Notes: generated from the letters alone by a model not told the origin. A stretch of 64,000 nucleotides of DNA from Rhizomys pruinosus (GCA_009823505.1 VZQC01009572.1:1203070-1267069), one strand, 5' to 3'. Shown: positions 23,432 to 35,183, counted from the stretch's first letter. Numbers and translations: made by a program.

Positions 23432-23935
23432 ATGCACCATCAAAAAACGCATATCAGAACACAGTGATGCACCATCTGTCCTGCTTAGAAGGACCACTAC
23501 AATGGCAGAAACTAGATGCTGATGAGAACACAGAGAAGAGAACACATACACAGTTGTTAGCAATGCAGATCAGTACAGCCACTGTGGAGTGGGGTGGAGA
23601 TTCCTCCAGAAACTAAGTCTAGAAGTCTCTGATCTTACTCTCCCACTCCTGGGTATACATGCAAAAGAATGAAGGTCACCATACAGGAGATACACCTGCT
23701 TATCCATGTGTATTGTAGTGCTGCTTAGGACAAGTACTGCTTATGGAAACAGCCTAGGTCCTCATCCCCAGATAACTGGATGAAAATATTAAATATTCAT
23801 AATGGAGTATTTATTAGCCATAAAGAACTGTGAAAGCTTGATTTTTGTCATTTGTAAGGAAATGGATGGAAGGGACTGGAAGATATAATGTTAAGGAAAA
23901 TAAGTCAGAACAGAAAAACATGGCCTCTCACGAGA
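23432..23935 (+). mobile_element. Old L1 ORF2, 3' end
   Basis: The last part of the old plus-strand L1: 'ctcctgggtatacatgcaaa', 'aatggagtatttattagcca' and 'gtaaggaaatggatggaagg' match the C-terminal end of L1 ORF2. The frame is lost. Confidence 0.8.
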
Positions 23936-24195
23936 GAGAGAGAGAGGAGAGGGGAGGAGGGAGAGAAGGAAGGGGAGGAGGGAGAGAGGGAAGGGGAGGG
24001 GAAGAAGTAAGGGAGGGGAAGGGGGAGGGGGAGAGAAGGGGGAGAGGGAGAAAAGGGGGAGGGGGGAGGGGAGAGGAGAGAAGAGTTAAGGAGAGGAGAG
24101 TTGAGGAGAGGAGAGTTGAAGAGAGGAGGGTTGAGGAGAGGAGAGGAGAGGCGAGCAGAGCAGAGCAGAGCAGAGCAGAGCAGAGCAGAGCAGAT
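23936..24195. repeat. Purine-rich low-complexity tract
   Basis: About 260 bp of almost pure G/A on the plus strand: a GGGA/GAGAG region, a degenerate GAGAGGAGAGTTGAG repeat (about 24070-24150) and an (AGCAG)n array (24154-24194). Long open frames on both strands here are by-products of the repeat. Confidence 0.95.
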
Positions 24196-24620
24196 GAAAG
24201 GCCTGGGAGAAATGAGGGAGCAGAAGAGGAGGGTAGCACAGAAGAAAGGTGGACATGATGGTGGACATGATGGTTGCAGAGTGTGCAGGCCACTGGAAGC
24301 TGCACACTGGATCCCATTAAAGTGAACAGTTAATTCATGTTAATAAAAGCATAGAATTCAAAAATTAACAAATAAGTAATAAGTTTTCTCAAGAAAAAGG
24401 TATGTTTTGGAAGCACACAGATGTCAAAGGTTCACCTGCAAATGTTGGTACTGGCTCCAGGGAGGTAACAGCTGTTCGCAGCTATGCTGTCGCCTCTCAT
24501 TCTGTTGATAAGTCTGCTCGGTTCTTGTCTGGGCTTGCAGACTGGCTTTCTGCTCATTTGTCATTGTAATTGTGGGCAATGATAGTTTCCGGTACACCCC
24601 CATATGACCTTATAACTAGG
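24196..24620. other. Possible L1 3' UTR remnant
   Basis: It follows the old L1 and the purine tract. A small direct repeat 'ggacatgatggt' lies near 24251-24273. Nothing else was recognised. Confidence 0.3.
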
Positions 24621-24621
24621 T

Positions 24622-24623
<2 letters not shown>

Positions 24624-24669
<46 letters not shown>
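24624..24669. repeat. (GT)n microsatellite
   Basis: About 23 GT units without interruption. Confidence 0.97.
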
Positions 24670-24672
<3 letters not shown>

Positions 24673-24689
24673 GATGTGTGTTCTTGTGT

Positions 24690-24990
24690 CCTTGCAGGTA
24701 GGTATGCATGTATTGTGCGTATTCATGTAGAGATCAGGGTTGATATCAGCTGTCTTCTTTGCCTTCTTTTTTTGAGGCAGGGCATGTTCTGAGACTAGAG
24801 CTCACTGATTTGCTAGGCTGGCTGGCCAGTGAGTTCCAGGGATCCTTCTCTCTCCTCCAACCCAGTTTCGTGGCTACAAGTATGTGCCACCATGCCTGGA
24901 TTTTATGTGGGTGCTGGAGATCCAGACTAGGTCCTGATGCACAGCAAACATGTTGCCAGCTGAACCACAGTGCTAGTTCTGTCACTGTCT
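24690..24990 (-). mobile_element. B4 SINE
   Basis: Reverse B4 with 'ggctggctggccagtgagtt', 'gtgccaccatgcctggattt' and 'gtgggtgctggagatccaga'. It is diverged but covers most of the family length. Confidence 0.75.
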
Positions 24991-26644
24991 GATCAGGTTC
25001 AGTCCTTGGCATGTTTAAGTTCAAAGATTTGAAAAAAAAATCACTGAGTTTATGATAAATGTCTTTGGTTCCAGCATTAGAGGCTGTAAGGTTGAGTGGA
25101 CTCTGTTGGAAATACATACCCATTCCACTACTCATGACTAAAGACACTGGCAGTTGCCTATGGTAGCTTCACAAGTACTCCTGAGCACCTCTACTGAAAT
25201 TCAGAGGTAAAGAATAGCCAGAAGTCTTCACTGGAATTTTCAATACCCTCTTGTCCTAAGTAATGTATTTCCATTACCTGGAATCCTAAGGCCATCTCCA
25301 TGATACTTCATAAGCTTCCTTGGTTAATTAGAGTAGGCTGACCTCTGCACAATCAAAGAGTAACATATGGCAATTTTCTATCTAAATCACACTGAATGCT
25401 CAGGTTTATTGACCATCTATATTGTTTTTGACTTGTTTCATACTGTATTTGTCAGATTTTCTAAGAAGCCTTACTGAAATTTCATATATATTACATATGT
25501 TAACACACTTATGTGTATATATGTATGCATGTGTGCATGTATGTCTTTTATTACCTGCGAACCATACAGGTGAGTGAGCTGCAGCTCTGCTTTGGCTGTA
25601 TGTCAGCTATGTGTCTGTTCTGTGTCTTCTTATTCCAGAACACAGACTGGACAAGCTGCCCTTCCTTGGGACTTGCTTTGCATGGGACAAGAGCAGAGGT
25701 TCCAAGAGTTCTGAGCAGAACTACAACATCAAATCTAGAGCATTGTCAGATATGAGTGGTGCATGTCACTTCTACTTACATCTAGTGCCCAACTTGGTTA
25801 ACACCATGTCAGACCGTAGGGTTGGTTGAGGCAGGAGGATGTGAAAGGGATGGTGTGGTGAATGATAATGATGCCGTAAAGACATGTGCAGAATGCCGTT
25901 CAGTCTTCGCAGCACTCCGGCGTGGCTCTTCTTACGCAATTTAACAAAGAGTATTGTGCACCTACCACGTACTAGATGGTCTCCTCTTTAGTTGATAAGT
26001 GTCCGAGCAAGGATTCAGATCCTCGCTAACCCTGTCTCTCATATATTTATAATATGAGTTTATTTTGTTTGTGTCATGCCTCGCAGTCACACTCCTTGTA
26101 AACAGCAGTCCTCCAACTCTTCATTATGAGGATACGTTTACAACTCAAGAAATAGTGGAACTCCCTAAGACTTTTGTTTATGTGAGTTGTTTTGTTCAGT
26201 ATTTACCTTTTTAAAAAGATAACACAAATTCAAAAGGCAGTTGCTATTTAGAAATAAAAATAGGCCCATTGCCTCTTATCTTAGACACGTACAAATAACT
26301 AGCATGGAACCCCTGTACTTCCCCAAATAAAAGAAATTGGCAGAGTCATTGTTTTATATTTTTTTCAAATCTCTTACTGTCTTACTGTAGAGAATACAGT
26401 AGGTCTGTCTACTTCTGCATTCAGTCTGTTGTGACATAGTGATCCCATGTCTCCTGAGAACCCCTACTGAACACTGAGAGAGATGGGGAAAGTGAGACGG
26501 AGACAGCAGGGACACAGTATCACAGTGCTGTTATGGAGGCAGTTTTGACCTTAATGTCAGGGATCCTAGATTACCAATTTTGAACCTTCAATCTTTTATT
26601 GAATATTGAATATTGAACCCATCAATCCTTTATCCACTTTTTTG
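24991..26644. other. Unassigned sequence
   Basis: About 1.65 kb without clear repeats. An alternating TATG/TGCA-like run is at 25485-25545. A weak L2/MIR-like phrase near 25945-26030 is too short to call. No gene was recognised. Confidence 0.4.
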
Positions 26645-26658
26645 AAAGCTGCTATTAT

Positions 26659-26821
26659 TATTATTATTATTTTTTTTGGTCTTTTCGAAACAGGGTCTCC
26701 CTGTAGCCCCAGCTGTCCTGGAACTCACTCTGTAGACTAGGCTGGCCTTGAACTCACAAAGATCTGCCTGCCCCTGCCTCCCGAGTGCTAGGATTAAAGA
26801 TGTGTGCCCCCATGCCCAGCA
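26659..26821 (-). mobile_element. B1 SINE
   Basis: Reverse B1 with a (TTA)n/T-rich tail. Target duplications 'aaagctgctattat' at 26645-26658 and 26822-26835 are perfect. Confidence 0.95.
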
Positions 26822-26835
26822 AAAGCTGCTATTAT

Positions 26836-27512
26836 AGTGCATCCTCTGAAATAAAACGCAAGGCATCCCACTCTGCGTTTTCCTGAAGTGTATGTATAAT
26901 CTGTGTGTATTCGGTAGCTTTATTAGTCAGGTAACTGCTGTAACAATCCCAGGGAGGGTTCCTTCCTTCCCATTCCACAGTCTGCATCAGTGGTAGGAGC
27001 TTTGTCTCCCACGGTCATCTCTGGAGCCAGCAGACAGAGAAAGTGAGAGTCTGAGACTCATGCAGGAGAGCCTTTGGGGTTGTAGACTCCTGGCCAGAAC
27101 ACAGAACACTTAAGAAACCAGGAACTACTTTGTCTGCCTATGTTCCCCGGGCAAATACTGGCATTTAGCCAAGACATACCAGCCTTTGCCAGAATAATAA
27201 CTAAATTTCTATGTAAACAAGTTAAAATAAAACTGATTTGTTGTCAGTTATTTTGCCCTCATAAAACCTAAATGGTATACAATTCAAAATAGCAGTACTT
27301 CCTGCTTTGATAAGAGTTTTGAAGGTCATGCATTCTAAAATCCATTAAAAAAATAAACATTTTGAAAGAATTTAGACTTAAAGTTATAAAGTTATCCTTA
27401 AAGTTATAGAATTCTCCTTAAAGTTATAAAATTATCCCCTCAAAATCTACCATATACTTTTCACTCACATTCACCACAACATTTTGCCTTGTTTCTCTTA
27501 GCTCTTTGGTAT
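26836..27512. other. Unassigned, possible old repeat
   Basis: Around 26915-27130 the phrase 'attagtcaggtaactgctgt' resembles the start of the medium repeat at 7227, but the similarity is weak. Near 27375-27440 a short unit 'ccttaaagttataaa' recurs about three times. Confidence 0.3.
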
Positions 27513-27519
27513 TCTCTCT

Positions 27520-27568
<49 letters not shown>
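27513..27568. repeat. (TC)n(TG)n microsatellite
   Basis: A short TC run is followed by about 22 TG units. Confidence 0.97.
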
Positions 27569-27569
<1 letters not shown>

Positions 27570-28450
27570 ATACTTGTCCATCACCTTCTTTGAGACTAAG
27601 TTGTAGACCTCCTTCCCCTCTGTTTAGTTTTTCAGCAAGTGTTGCTAAGAGCAAAGATTTGCTTACAAACAGCACAATTCTCAAAACCATTTAACATTAA
27701 TATAATACTGTTTTCTACTGTGTAGACACGCTATCTTTCCTGACAGTTGTGGCTGCATTCCAGGACTACACAGTACATATAGTTTCCATGTATCTTTAGT
27801 TTCTGTTCATTTGGAATGGTCCCTAGCCTTTCTGTGTCTTTTGTATCAATGACACTTTTGTGAAGTACAGGCCAGTTTTGTAGAATGTCCCTTAATTGAG
27901 TTTGATGTTTGCTTATGATTAGATTCCTGGTATGCATTTCTGGCAGAAATTCTATGCAGGTGACGTGCCCCTAGTATAATTTGTCAGGAGGTACCTGGCA
28001 TTTATAAGTGAGAGATTTGATCACTTGATTAAAGTGCTATCTATCAGTATTCTAATGGTAAAGGTACTATTGCTTAGTCATTAATGGGGATATAATTTGA
28101 GACTATGTAAATACTTTCTTTCTCATTTACTTATTTAACACAATGATTTTTGCTTGAACTAATTATAACCATAATGGCTATAAAATAATTTGAGTTTTAA
28201 AGTTATTTTCTAGTGACACAAATAAGAACCAATTATAATAGACATTGGTTGGCTGTATGCCTAGAATACTTTGCCACATTTTTCTTTTCCTGATAATACC
28301 AGAATTTTGTTTGGCGTTTCCCTCTGTGGGAAAGATTGCATGTGTCCAATGAATCTGGTCATGATGCAGCTCTTGAAGTCGTGTTTGATTGATGTGTCAG
28401 CCATGTGTATGTGTACATCACATTCTATTTATTCAGGCACATTCATTCTT
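27569..28450. other. Unassigned sequence
   Basis: No repeats, genes or RNAs were recognised. Confidence 0.4.
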
Positions 28451-28676
28451 TTTAAAGGTTTATTTTTTTATTTTTATGTGTATTGAGTGTATTACCTGCA
28501 TGTAAGTGCACCCATGTCCTGCAAATGCCCACAGAGATCAGAAGAGAGCATTGAATACCCTGGAACTGGAGTTAAGTAAGGACAGTTATTAGCTGCCGTG
28601 TGGGTGCTGGGAACGGAATGGGGGTCCTCTACAAGAGCAGCTAGTGCTCTTAACCACGGAGCCATCTCTTTAGCCC
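28451..28676 (-). mobile_element. B2/B3-type SINE
   Basis: Reverse tRNA-derived SINE ending 'gagccatctctttagcccc' with 'gtgggtgctgggaacggaat' upstream and a T-rich tail complement at 28451-28478. Confidence 0.9.
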
Positions 28677-28752
28677 CAAATTTCTTCTTTTAGGAGGAGG
28701 AATCTGGCCAACTTGAGTAAATTTTAGGCTTTCTTTTGGGAATTCTGTTGGG

Positions 28753-28818
28753 AATTAATGATGAGTGTCAGCTGTACACAGACACAGCCCTGTGTGCAGC
28801 TGACACTCATCATTAATT
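28753..28818. repeat. Near-perfect 29-bp inverted repeat (hairpin)
   Basis: The left arm is 28753-28781, the loop is 28782-28789 (8 nt) and the right arm is 28790-28818. The arms begin and end with AATTAATGATGAGTGT and its complement. The single mismatch would be a G-U wobble in RNA of the plus strand. The structure lies in unique-looking sequence and does not belong to any repeat family I recognise. Confidence 0.95.
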
Positions 28819-29467
28819 AAGACAAAGCCAGCAGCAGATATCCAAGAAAGAAGTAGGAAGAAGCTGGGTCACTGATGGCAGTTTCTCACCATTAGTCAGT
28901 CTTGAAGCTCTGTGACTTCACTGACGAGCTTGAGTTCTGTTAACTTTTGGCATGAAGCTCTATTGCTCCTAGTGACAAACAAGTGGTGATAATGTTTACC
29001 TGACATTTAAAAAATTGGAGGAAACACAAAACTTTTTCAGCATCCAACAAAAAGAAATAAGTAGAGAGGTTTTTGTTGTTGTTGTTGTTGTTTCCTTGCC
29101 AGCTTAGTGACAGAGACACGACATGCGTTTTAAGGAAGTTAAACTATCAGAAGGCGCTGTATAGGTCCCATCTCCAGGAGACACAGAAGTTAACTTTTAG
29201 TGAAGTTGCCAAGATTGTGGAGAGTGTCTAGTTTCATTTGAACTCATTTTAATTAACTAAACATGAATGAATAGAAACCCAGTGGGTATCAAATTCAGGT
29301 GTGCTGGAACCTCATGAAGCTCAAAGGCAGTCACTGCAAGTGGATATGGAGAGAGCTCTGAAAGCTCTCCCTCTCCCTCTCCTGCTGCATCCTTCCTCTT
29401 TTCTCTCCTATTTTTCCTCCCTCCCTTTCTCTTCATAACTTTTTCTATGTTTTGGGTTCTTTCCCAG
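28819..29467. other. Unassigned sequence
   Basis: Holds a (GTT)n run at about 29070-29092 and a pyrimidine-rich stretch at 29366-29432. No gene was recognised. Confidence 0.4.
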
Positions 29468-29618
29468 GCCTACCAGGCCAATTCCCAACACCTATCCAAG
29501 AATATGATGGTGGTAGTCAGGAATTTAACCTGTTTAGTTGTGACCGTTACTATGCAAATGATTTCACGAGGCTCTGCAGGTCAGAGGTTTCAGGGAGTGA
29601 ACCAGACAGCGTCAGGAA
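29468..29618 (+). other. Exon-like open segment, unidentified
   Basis: A 151-base segment is bounded by an acceptor-like 'tctttcccag' and a donor-like 'aagtgagc'. One frame is open throughout and includes 'QEYDGGSQEFNLFSCDRYYA' and 'CRSEVSGSEPDSVR'. A second frame on the same strand is also open, which weakens the case. No protein family was recognised. It may be a real exon of an unseen gene, an old exon, or chance. Confidence 0.2.
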
Positions 29619-29884
29619 GTGAGCTGTTAAAGAAACCCTATAGGTGTCGCAGGTAGCAGAGGGCCTTGTTCTAAGCAGGAAAGACTGGCCCCTGGGGCCT
29701 GTCTTCTTCCTCTCTTGTCCTCTTCTGCCCTTCAATATTAGCCTGACTTCCTTTCATTTGAATTCTTGTTAAAATGTAAGGTCCTAACTGTTGGGTTGTG
29801 ATCTTGCCCAGATTGTTTCTCATTTCAATAAGGCAGTGTGCTTCTCCATGTCCCTACCAGGGGCAACGGCAGCTTGGAGCTTAT

Positions 29885-29998
29885 CGGATCTGCAAGTTCT
29901 CAGGGCCCATTCTAGACTACTCAGAACCTGGACCTAGAACAAGTTTTCAACAAGTTATCCAGGTGATTCTGATGCATTTGAAGTTAGAGAACCACTGC
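29885..29998 (-). mobile_element. MER5-like hAT DNA transposon remnant
   Basis: The right end 'ccaggtgattctgatgcatt' followed by 'gttagagaaccactgc' matches the complement of the MER5 terminal region ('cagtggttctcaaac...'). The 'gttctcagggcccattctag' part matches its interior. MER5 elements are short non-autonomous hAT-Charlie transposons. It is old and has no target duplication. Confidence 0.7.
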
Positions 29999-32494
29999 GT
30001 AAGGATTCCTGAAAAGCAACGAAGTGGCCAGAACCCAGGCTCTATCTTCCCATGCACACACACCCCAGCCTGTTGCTCTGGTGTGTCAATGTGGAAGCCC
30101 AGCTTAGCATTCCTTACAGTCTCAAGAAAACACTCTGAAGAGTAGCCCAGACTTCCAGCAGCAGATTGCCACCCTACGTCTCTAGGGTTTTGACTCAAGA
30201 GAGATCACCGTGTTTTAGACAATGTCTTACTTTTTGTTGGCAGAAGTTCAAATGTAGGTAAAGCCTCTTATAATTCCTTCACTATAGGACTGGATATAGA
30301 CTTCTGTGCCTAGCTTTTAAGGAACCTGACTAGCTCCTAAAGCAAGGTGCATGCAAGTAAAGTGCCGTAGGCTAAGTGGTAGGAGCTGACCTTGCCTCCT
30401 CTTCCTTCCTTATCTCCCCGTTCCTCTCCTCTTCCTCTTTTCTTCTCTCTGCTCTCTCCTGCTTCTTCCTCATCCTTCTACCTCTTCCCTCTTTCATTCT
30501 TTCCTTCCCTTTTTCTCCTTTCTTTATCCTTGCCCTTTGACCTATCCAAACCCTTGACCTATTTGTTTTTCTATTTCATCTCATTTGTTGAATTAGTTTA
30601 CTTTCTTCCTCCTCTCACTTCTATTTCTAGGAGAGTAAACACTCAAGGAGAGAACATGTTGCTTGAGACAGTAGGAAATGGTAAATGCCATTTCTACCAT
30701 CCTAGATGCTGACCTCGGACATCTTTCTGCTCATAAAAGGAGTACCAGATTCTGATCCTGTCCTCTCCTTTTCCCTGTGAACAAATCAATGTATATAGCA
30801 CTCGCTACTTTCCATAGCATAAATACCGCCATCAGAGTTGATTCTAAGGTACTAGCTTCATATTATTCAACAAGGACCTGGATGGAGATGGTCACAGTGA
30901 AGTCTCACATATTTGTCAGACCCTTCCCTGCACACTACCATAAGGAGGGACTCCTGAGGCAGTGCAGATGTTTGGGATTAGCCATCAATAAATAAAGTAC
31001 TGTAATTTGAAATATCAGATGTCTGTTCACTTCCTAACAGATTCTTTTTCAGGGCCACCATTGAAATAATTAAAAGCAGCAGTATATAATAATTCCCACA
31101 GCACTACCTTTTAGTCTGATTAAATAAAACCCATTGGCAAACACTGCCAAAGATTATTGCAAGCCTTCCACTGATTTGCAGACTAATACTCCTTCTTGTA
31201 AATCTGAGCTCAGGCTAAATATCATTTGAATTGACATCACTTTTTGGATTATAAACTTCATAAGGCTTCAAGTAACATTCAGTTAAAAGGTGGAGTATCC
31301 TCCAATCACCTCATCTCTTTATTTGTGTTCTGTGTAGTTTCGGTGAGTTTTATCATTCTTACGTAGCTTCGCATTATGTTTTATGGTACATTCCTTCCTG
31401 CAACAGTTTTGCACACAGATGGAAATGTTGAGAATCTGCTTTAAAGGCTGATTTTTTTTTCTTTCTGTTATGTGATTGATCTGGTCAGTGAACAAGAAAC
31501 TCTTTGAGGCCATCCATCACTCCGGGCAGCAGCTGAGCTAACCTTCTAACTCACCGCTTCCAGTCAGTCATGCAAGATTTGGGTTATAAATATTGAATGT
31601 GCAAACAACTATTTAAATTAGCTCTCCTATCTGTTTTATGCAATTTCAGGAGAAAAGCAAGCTGATATATTGTTTAGTGGCAAGAAATAGAAAACAGTGA
31701 ATTCAGTATTATCTTTCCATACGTCACTGGATTCATCCTGCTGACAAATGTTTTAAATAGTTGGATCAAATTCATTCATATTACCTTAAGGCCCCTGACC
31801 ATGTAATTTATGTAGCTTTTTTTGGGGGGGGGGTTATAGTCAAACAGTAGCAGGACTGTTAGTAATAGTAAATGTAGCAATCTGTCATAAATATAGTAGC
31901 CAATTGTTAAATGCTTACTTCTGTGAATTTTATTAGCTCTTTACAATAACAAAACAGCTTATTATTTGGAAAATATTTGGGCAGGAAGGAAAATAGCAGC
32001 TGGCTTATCCTACCGTTTCCGGTAAGCGTGTAGAGTATGGAATGTGTGCAGGTGTTGGTGCTTCTGCTACTTGGAGTTGTAACAAGCCTGCCTACTTTCG
32101 CTGGCATTAATTTGCATAATAGATAAAATGCCAACTGTTTGCTGTGGCTCCTGAAAGTCTCTTTTGGTTGTAATAAATTTATGTAAACTTCCAAAATTTC
32201 TGTTTTAAACTTATTATTCAAATTACATTATCCAGATGAATATATTTTCAAGTAAAAATGTGCATCTAAGCATTCATTAATAGTAAAAGTGACCTGCTTC
32301 TTGAAGAGGGCGTGTCTTTCTAGGCATGCAGGGTGTTGGGCAGGGCAGCGTGTGACTGGAGCCTTACAGAGCGGGCAGGCAGGTTTTGTGCTAGTTTTCT
32401 GTGGTGTATCCTGCTCATTGCTTGGCGATGTCCACTTCCTCCTCTTTCTAGAACAATATATTGATCAGAGTAACCATGAATGCAGCTAAACAAA
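29999..32494. other. Repeat-poor interval
   Basis: The longest stretch of the window without a recognisable SINE or LINE (2.5 kb). It holds a pyrimidine-rich tract (about 30395-30545) and a G-run (31827-31835), and is otherwise ordinary AT-rich DNA. Short open frames are unremarkable. Confidence 0.45.
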
Positions 32495-32835
32495 CCCTCC
32501 TTCCTAGACTCCGTTGTAACTAGAGACAGCTATGCAAGCTACTTCTGGCCATTGAAATACAAGTGAAATTTTCTGAGCAGGGATCAGCCACTTGCCCCTT
32601 TAGTCTGATGTTCTTTGGTGATTTTCCCATTTTTACCTGAAATATGACTACAGTGCAAGAAAGAGTTGCATAAATACAAAAACCCAGGGTGGCACATTGG
32701 CATGGAACAAACCCCTAGGGTCCTGCCAGTGTTGTGGAGGGGATAACCTGCCTACCCTGAATTTGAAAGAGTAAACCTCATTCTCATTTAAACTGTTGTT
32801 CATCAGGAGCGGTTGGAGCCTAACGCTTTCCTAAT
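32495..32835 (+). mobile_element. Ancient interspersed repeat, unnamed
   Basis: Phrases 'agctacttctggccattgaa' and 'agagtaaacctcattctcat' occur in the order found in an old mammal-wide repeat. The family could not be fixed from memory and the similarity is low. Confidence 0.35.
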
Positions 32836-32892
32836 GATGTACTTCTCTTTCTCAATATCTAAGACGTCATGAAATTAGACATGTCATTTTGT

Positions 32893-32933
32893 TTTGTTTT
32901 ATTTTATTTGTTTGTTTGTTTGTTTGTTTGTTT
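32893..32933. repeat. (TTTG)n microsatellite
   Basis: Tandem TTTG/TTTA units forming the tail complement of the following reverse B1. Confidence 0.9.
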
Positions 32934-33060
32934 TGAGACGGTCTCTTGGTAGCCCTAGCTGGCCTGGAACTCTCTGTGTAGGCCAGGCTGCCCTTGTTCT
33001 CACAGAGATCTGACTGCCTCTGCTTCTGGAGTGCTGGGATTAAAGGTGTGCTCCACTGTA
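32934..33060 (-). mobile_element. B1 SINE
   Basis: Reverse B1 with 'ctagctggcctggaactctc' and 'gagtgctgggattaaaggtg'. Confidence 0.92.
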
Positions 33061-33074
33061 GCTGGATTACTTTA

Positions 33075-33306
33075 TTTTTAAAAAATATTTATTTATTTAT
33101 TTATTTTTATGTGTATGAATGTACTGTCTGCATGTAGGTTTGTGCACCCATGTCATGCAATGCCACGGAGGTCAGAAGAGGGCGTCAGATTCCCCAGAAC
33201 TGGAGCTAAAGACGGTTCTCAGCCGCCATGTGGGTGCTGGGGATCGAACCCAGGTCCTCTGCAAGAGCAGTCGGTGCTCTTAACCGCTAGGCCATCTCTC
33301 CAGCCC
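33075..33306 (-). mobile_element. B2-type SINE
   Basis: Complete reverse B2 ending 'ccatctctccagccc'. Target duplications 'gctggattacttta' (33061-33074 and 33307-33320) are perfect. It inserted at the edge of the older B1. Confidence 0.96.
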
Positions 33307-33320
33307 GCTGGATTACTTTA

Positions 33321-35183
33321 AAAAAATGGTCTACACTGGAATTTTAAAATCATTTTCACCTCGGTACTTAAGTGAAAATGAACTAAACCAGCATTTCTTA
33401 TTAATAAACATTGATGTTCATCAAAGAAAGAAAGAAAGAACAATACTAATAATTTTAGTGATGAAAGTCGCAACTGTGGGTCAGGAGATTTTTCTTAGTC
33501 TCATCAATATCATCTTTTGGGCCTTGTTTATTTTTTAATTACAAAGAATTCCCTTTTCCTTACCAGGTCCCATCTTCTCTCACCATTCAGTGAGCAGAGT
33601 GGAGTGAAGGAGACCAATTTCTAAACAATTATAAAGCATCAGTTTAGCTGTATTGCCAAACATGTAAACCTGGTTTTATTATTCCCCTCTGTGAACACTT
33701 CTGAAAGCTTTTCATTCTGTCTCAGGCTGTCACATCCAGCTCAGTCTCCAGCCCCCTTCTTTTTGGGCCCGTGCTATATGAGATCACTGGGCTGCTGGTC
33801 GGATCTGGAAGCTGCAATTCCCTCCACTTTTTCACGATGATTGCTTCTCCTCTCACTCTCTGCCTGTTTTCTCATCTCCATCTGAGAAATTGCATTCTCT
33901 CTTTAAAACTGAATTACAGCAGCTTTCTCTGAAGCTGTCTCTTCCAAGTTGAATTAATATCTACTTCATCTGCTGCGTTTCCATAACATTCTTTGTATGC
34001 TTCTGTGGTAGCATTTATTCGGTAGATTTATAGTTACTTACAGGTCTGCCTTTTTTAGTAGACCGTGACTTCCATATAGAGATGAGCTCTGCTTTATTTT
34101 TCAGCTCCAGGATACAAGTTAGTGTTTGGAAAAGAATAAATACTCAAAAATTGGAGTATATTTTTCTAACAAGAAAATTAGTATTTAAATTCTCTGTACC
34201 TCTTCATTGAGTACTGGAATTATTTACTCATTTGTTAAATGTAGCCATGAGAATAAGCTGCTATTAATTACAATTAATAAATTGTAATTAATTAATAAAC
34301 TCATTAATTACCTAACAGTTGTCCACCTGGGTCATCACTGCACCTGCTTTCATTAACCCATGGTTCCAGAACTCAGTCCACAGGAATTCGTTTCAGAACT
34401 TCACAGATACCAGTGTCAGCATGCAGTCCACACATACCTAATGTCTACATTATCCATAATACCTAATACAAGGTAAAAGCTTTGTTGTAGCTTTAGTTTG
34501 ATTCAGTTCATTACTACTTCAGATCTTTGGATCCCTTTAATAGGCCTTGAACCCAGCCTACAGGTGACGTTTAGAAGATACAAATGCAAGATCAGCTGTC
34601 CAAACTGTTAGCATCTTTTTATTTTATAGCTCAGATGCCTGGTCGAGGGCCATTGGGAGTTCTCTTTGTTGTCCAGGCTGTTGCCGGCACTCCATGCTTT
34701 TCCAGATCTTCTCCTTCCTGGCTCATGACCTCAAACTACTGAGAATGTTGCCTAGAATACTCTGGGGCAATTTATGTCTCCCCTCCACACGTCAGACAGC
34801 CAAATTCCCCAGGTGCTGGAGGTAAAATTCTCCCCGCTCTCCTGCTGCCAGTCTGTGTCGTCACACCTGGAGACCCATGGGAACAAGTGGGCAGACAGGT
34901 GCAGCATGCCTTGTAGTTCAGGCCTCCCAGAATTCTACCCCATCACTCCAGTTCACATGCAGCTGTCCAAAGGTAGGCAGCTCTTCTCACCGTGCCCTTC
35001 TATGGCCAATTTCTTGTCTTCTGCTCTGCCAGAAACAAGAACAGCCATAAGCCTCTCTGCTTTTATGAAGATGTTCATTTAGGTCTTTATGTATCTTATG
35101 CCTTGATGAGGTTTTTTTTTTTATTGTGATTTTAACGGCTATTAGACTTGTTTTGTATTAGGAGTGAGAATAGCAGAGTAGGT
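33321..35183. other. Unassigned sequence
   Basis: About 1.9 kb without recognised repeats. It contains an AT-rich perfect palindrome with 12-nt arms (34263-34274 and 34281-34292) and a (GAAA)n run at about 33425-33439. A 102-codon open frame (34774-35082) has no recognisable domain. Confidence 0.4.

Noticed and set aside
23845..24325. Open frames of 129-137 codons on both strands
   Set aside because: Produced by the purine-rich low-complexity tract; Arg/Glu-rich or Leu/Ser/Pro-rich with no domain.
25940..26040. Possible MIR or L2 fragment
   Set aside because: Too short and diverged to distinguish from chance.
34263..34292. AT-rich palindrome with 12-nt arms
   Set aside because: Recorded, but in DNA this AT-rich such palindromes are not surprising.
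34774..35082. 102-codon plus-strand open frame
   Set aside because: No domain and no surrounding gene structure.
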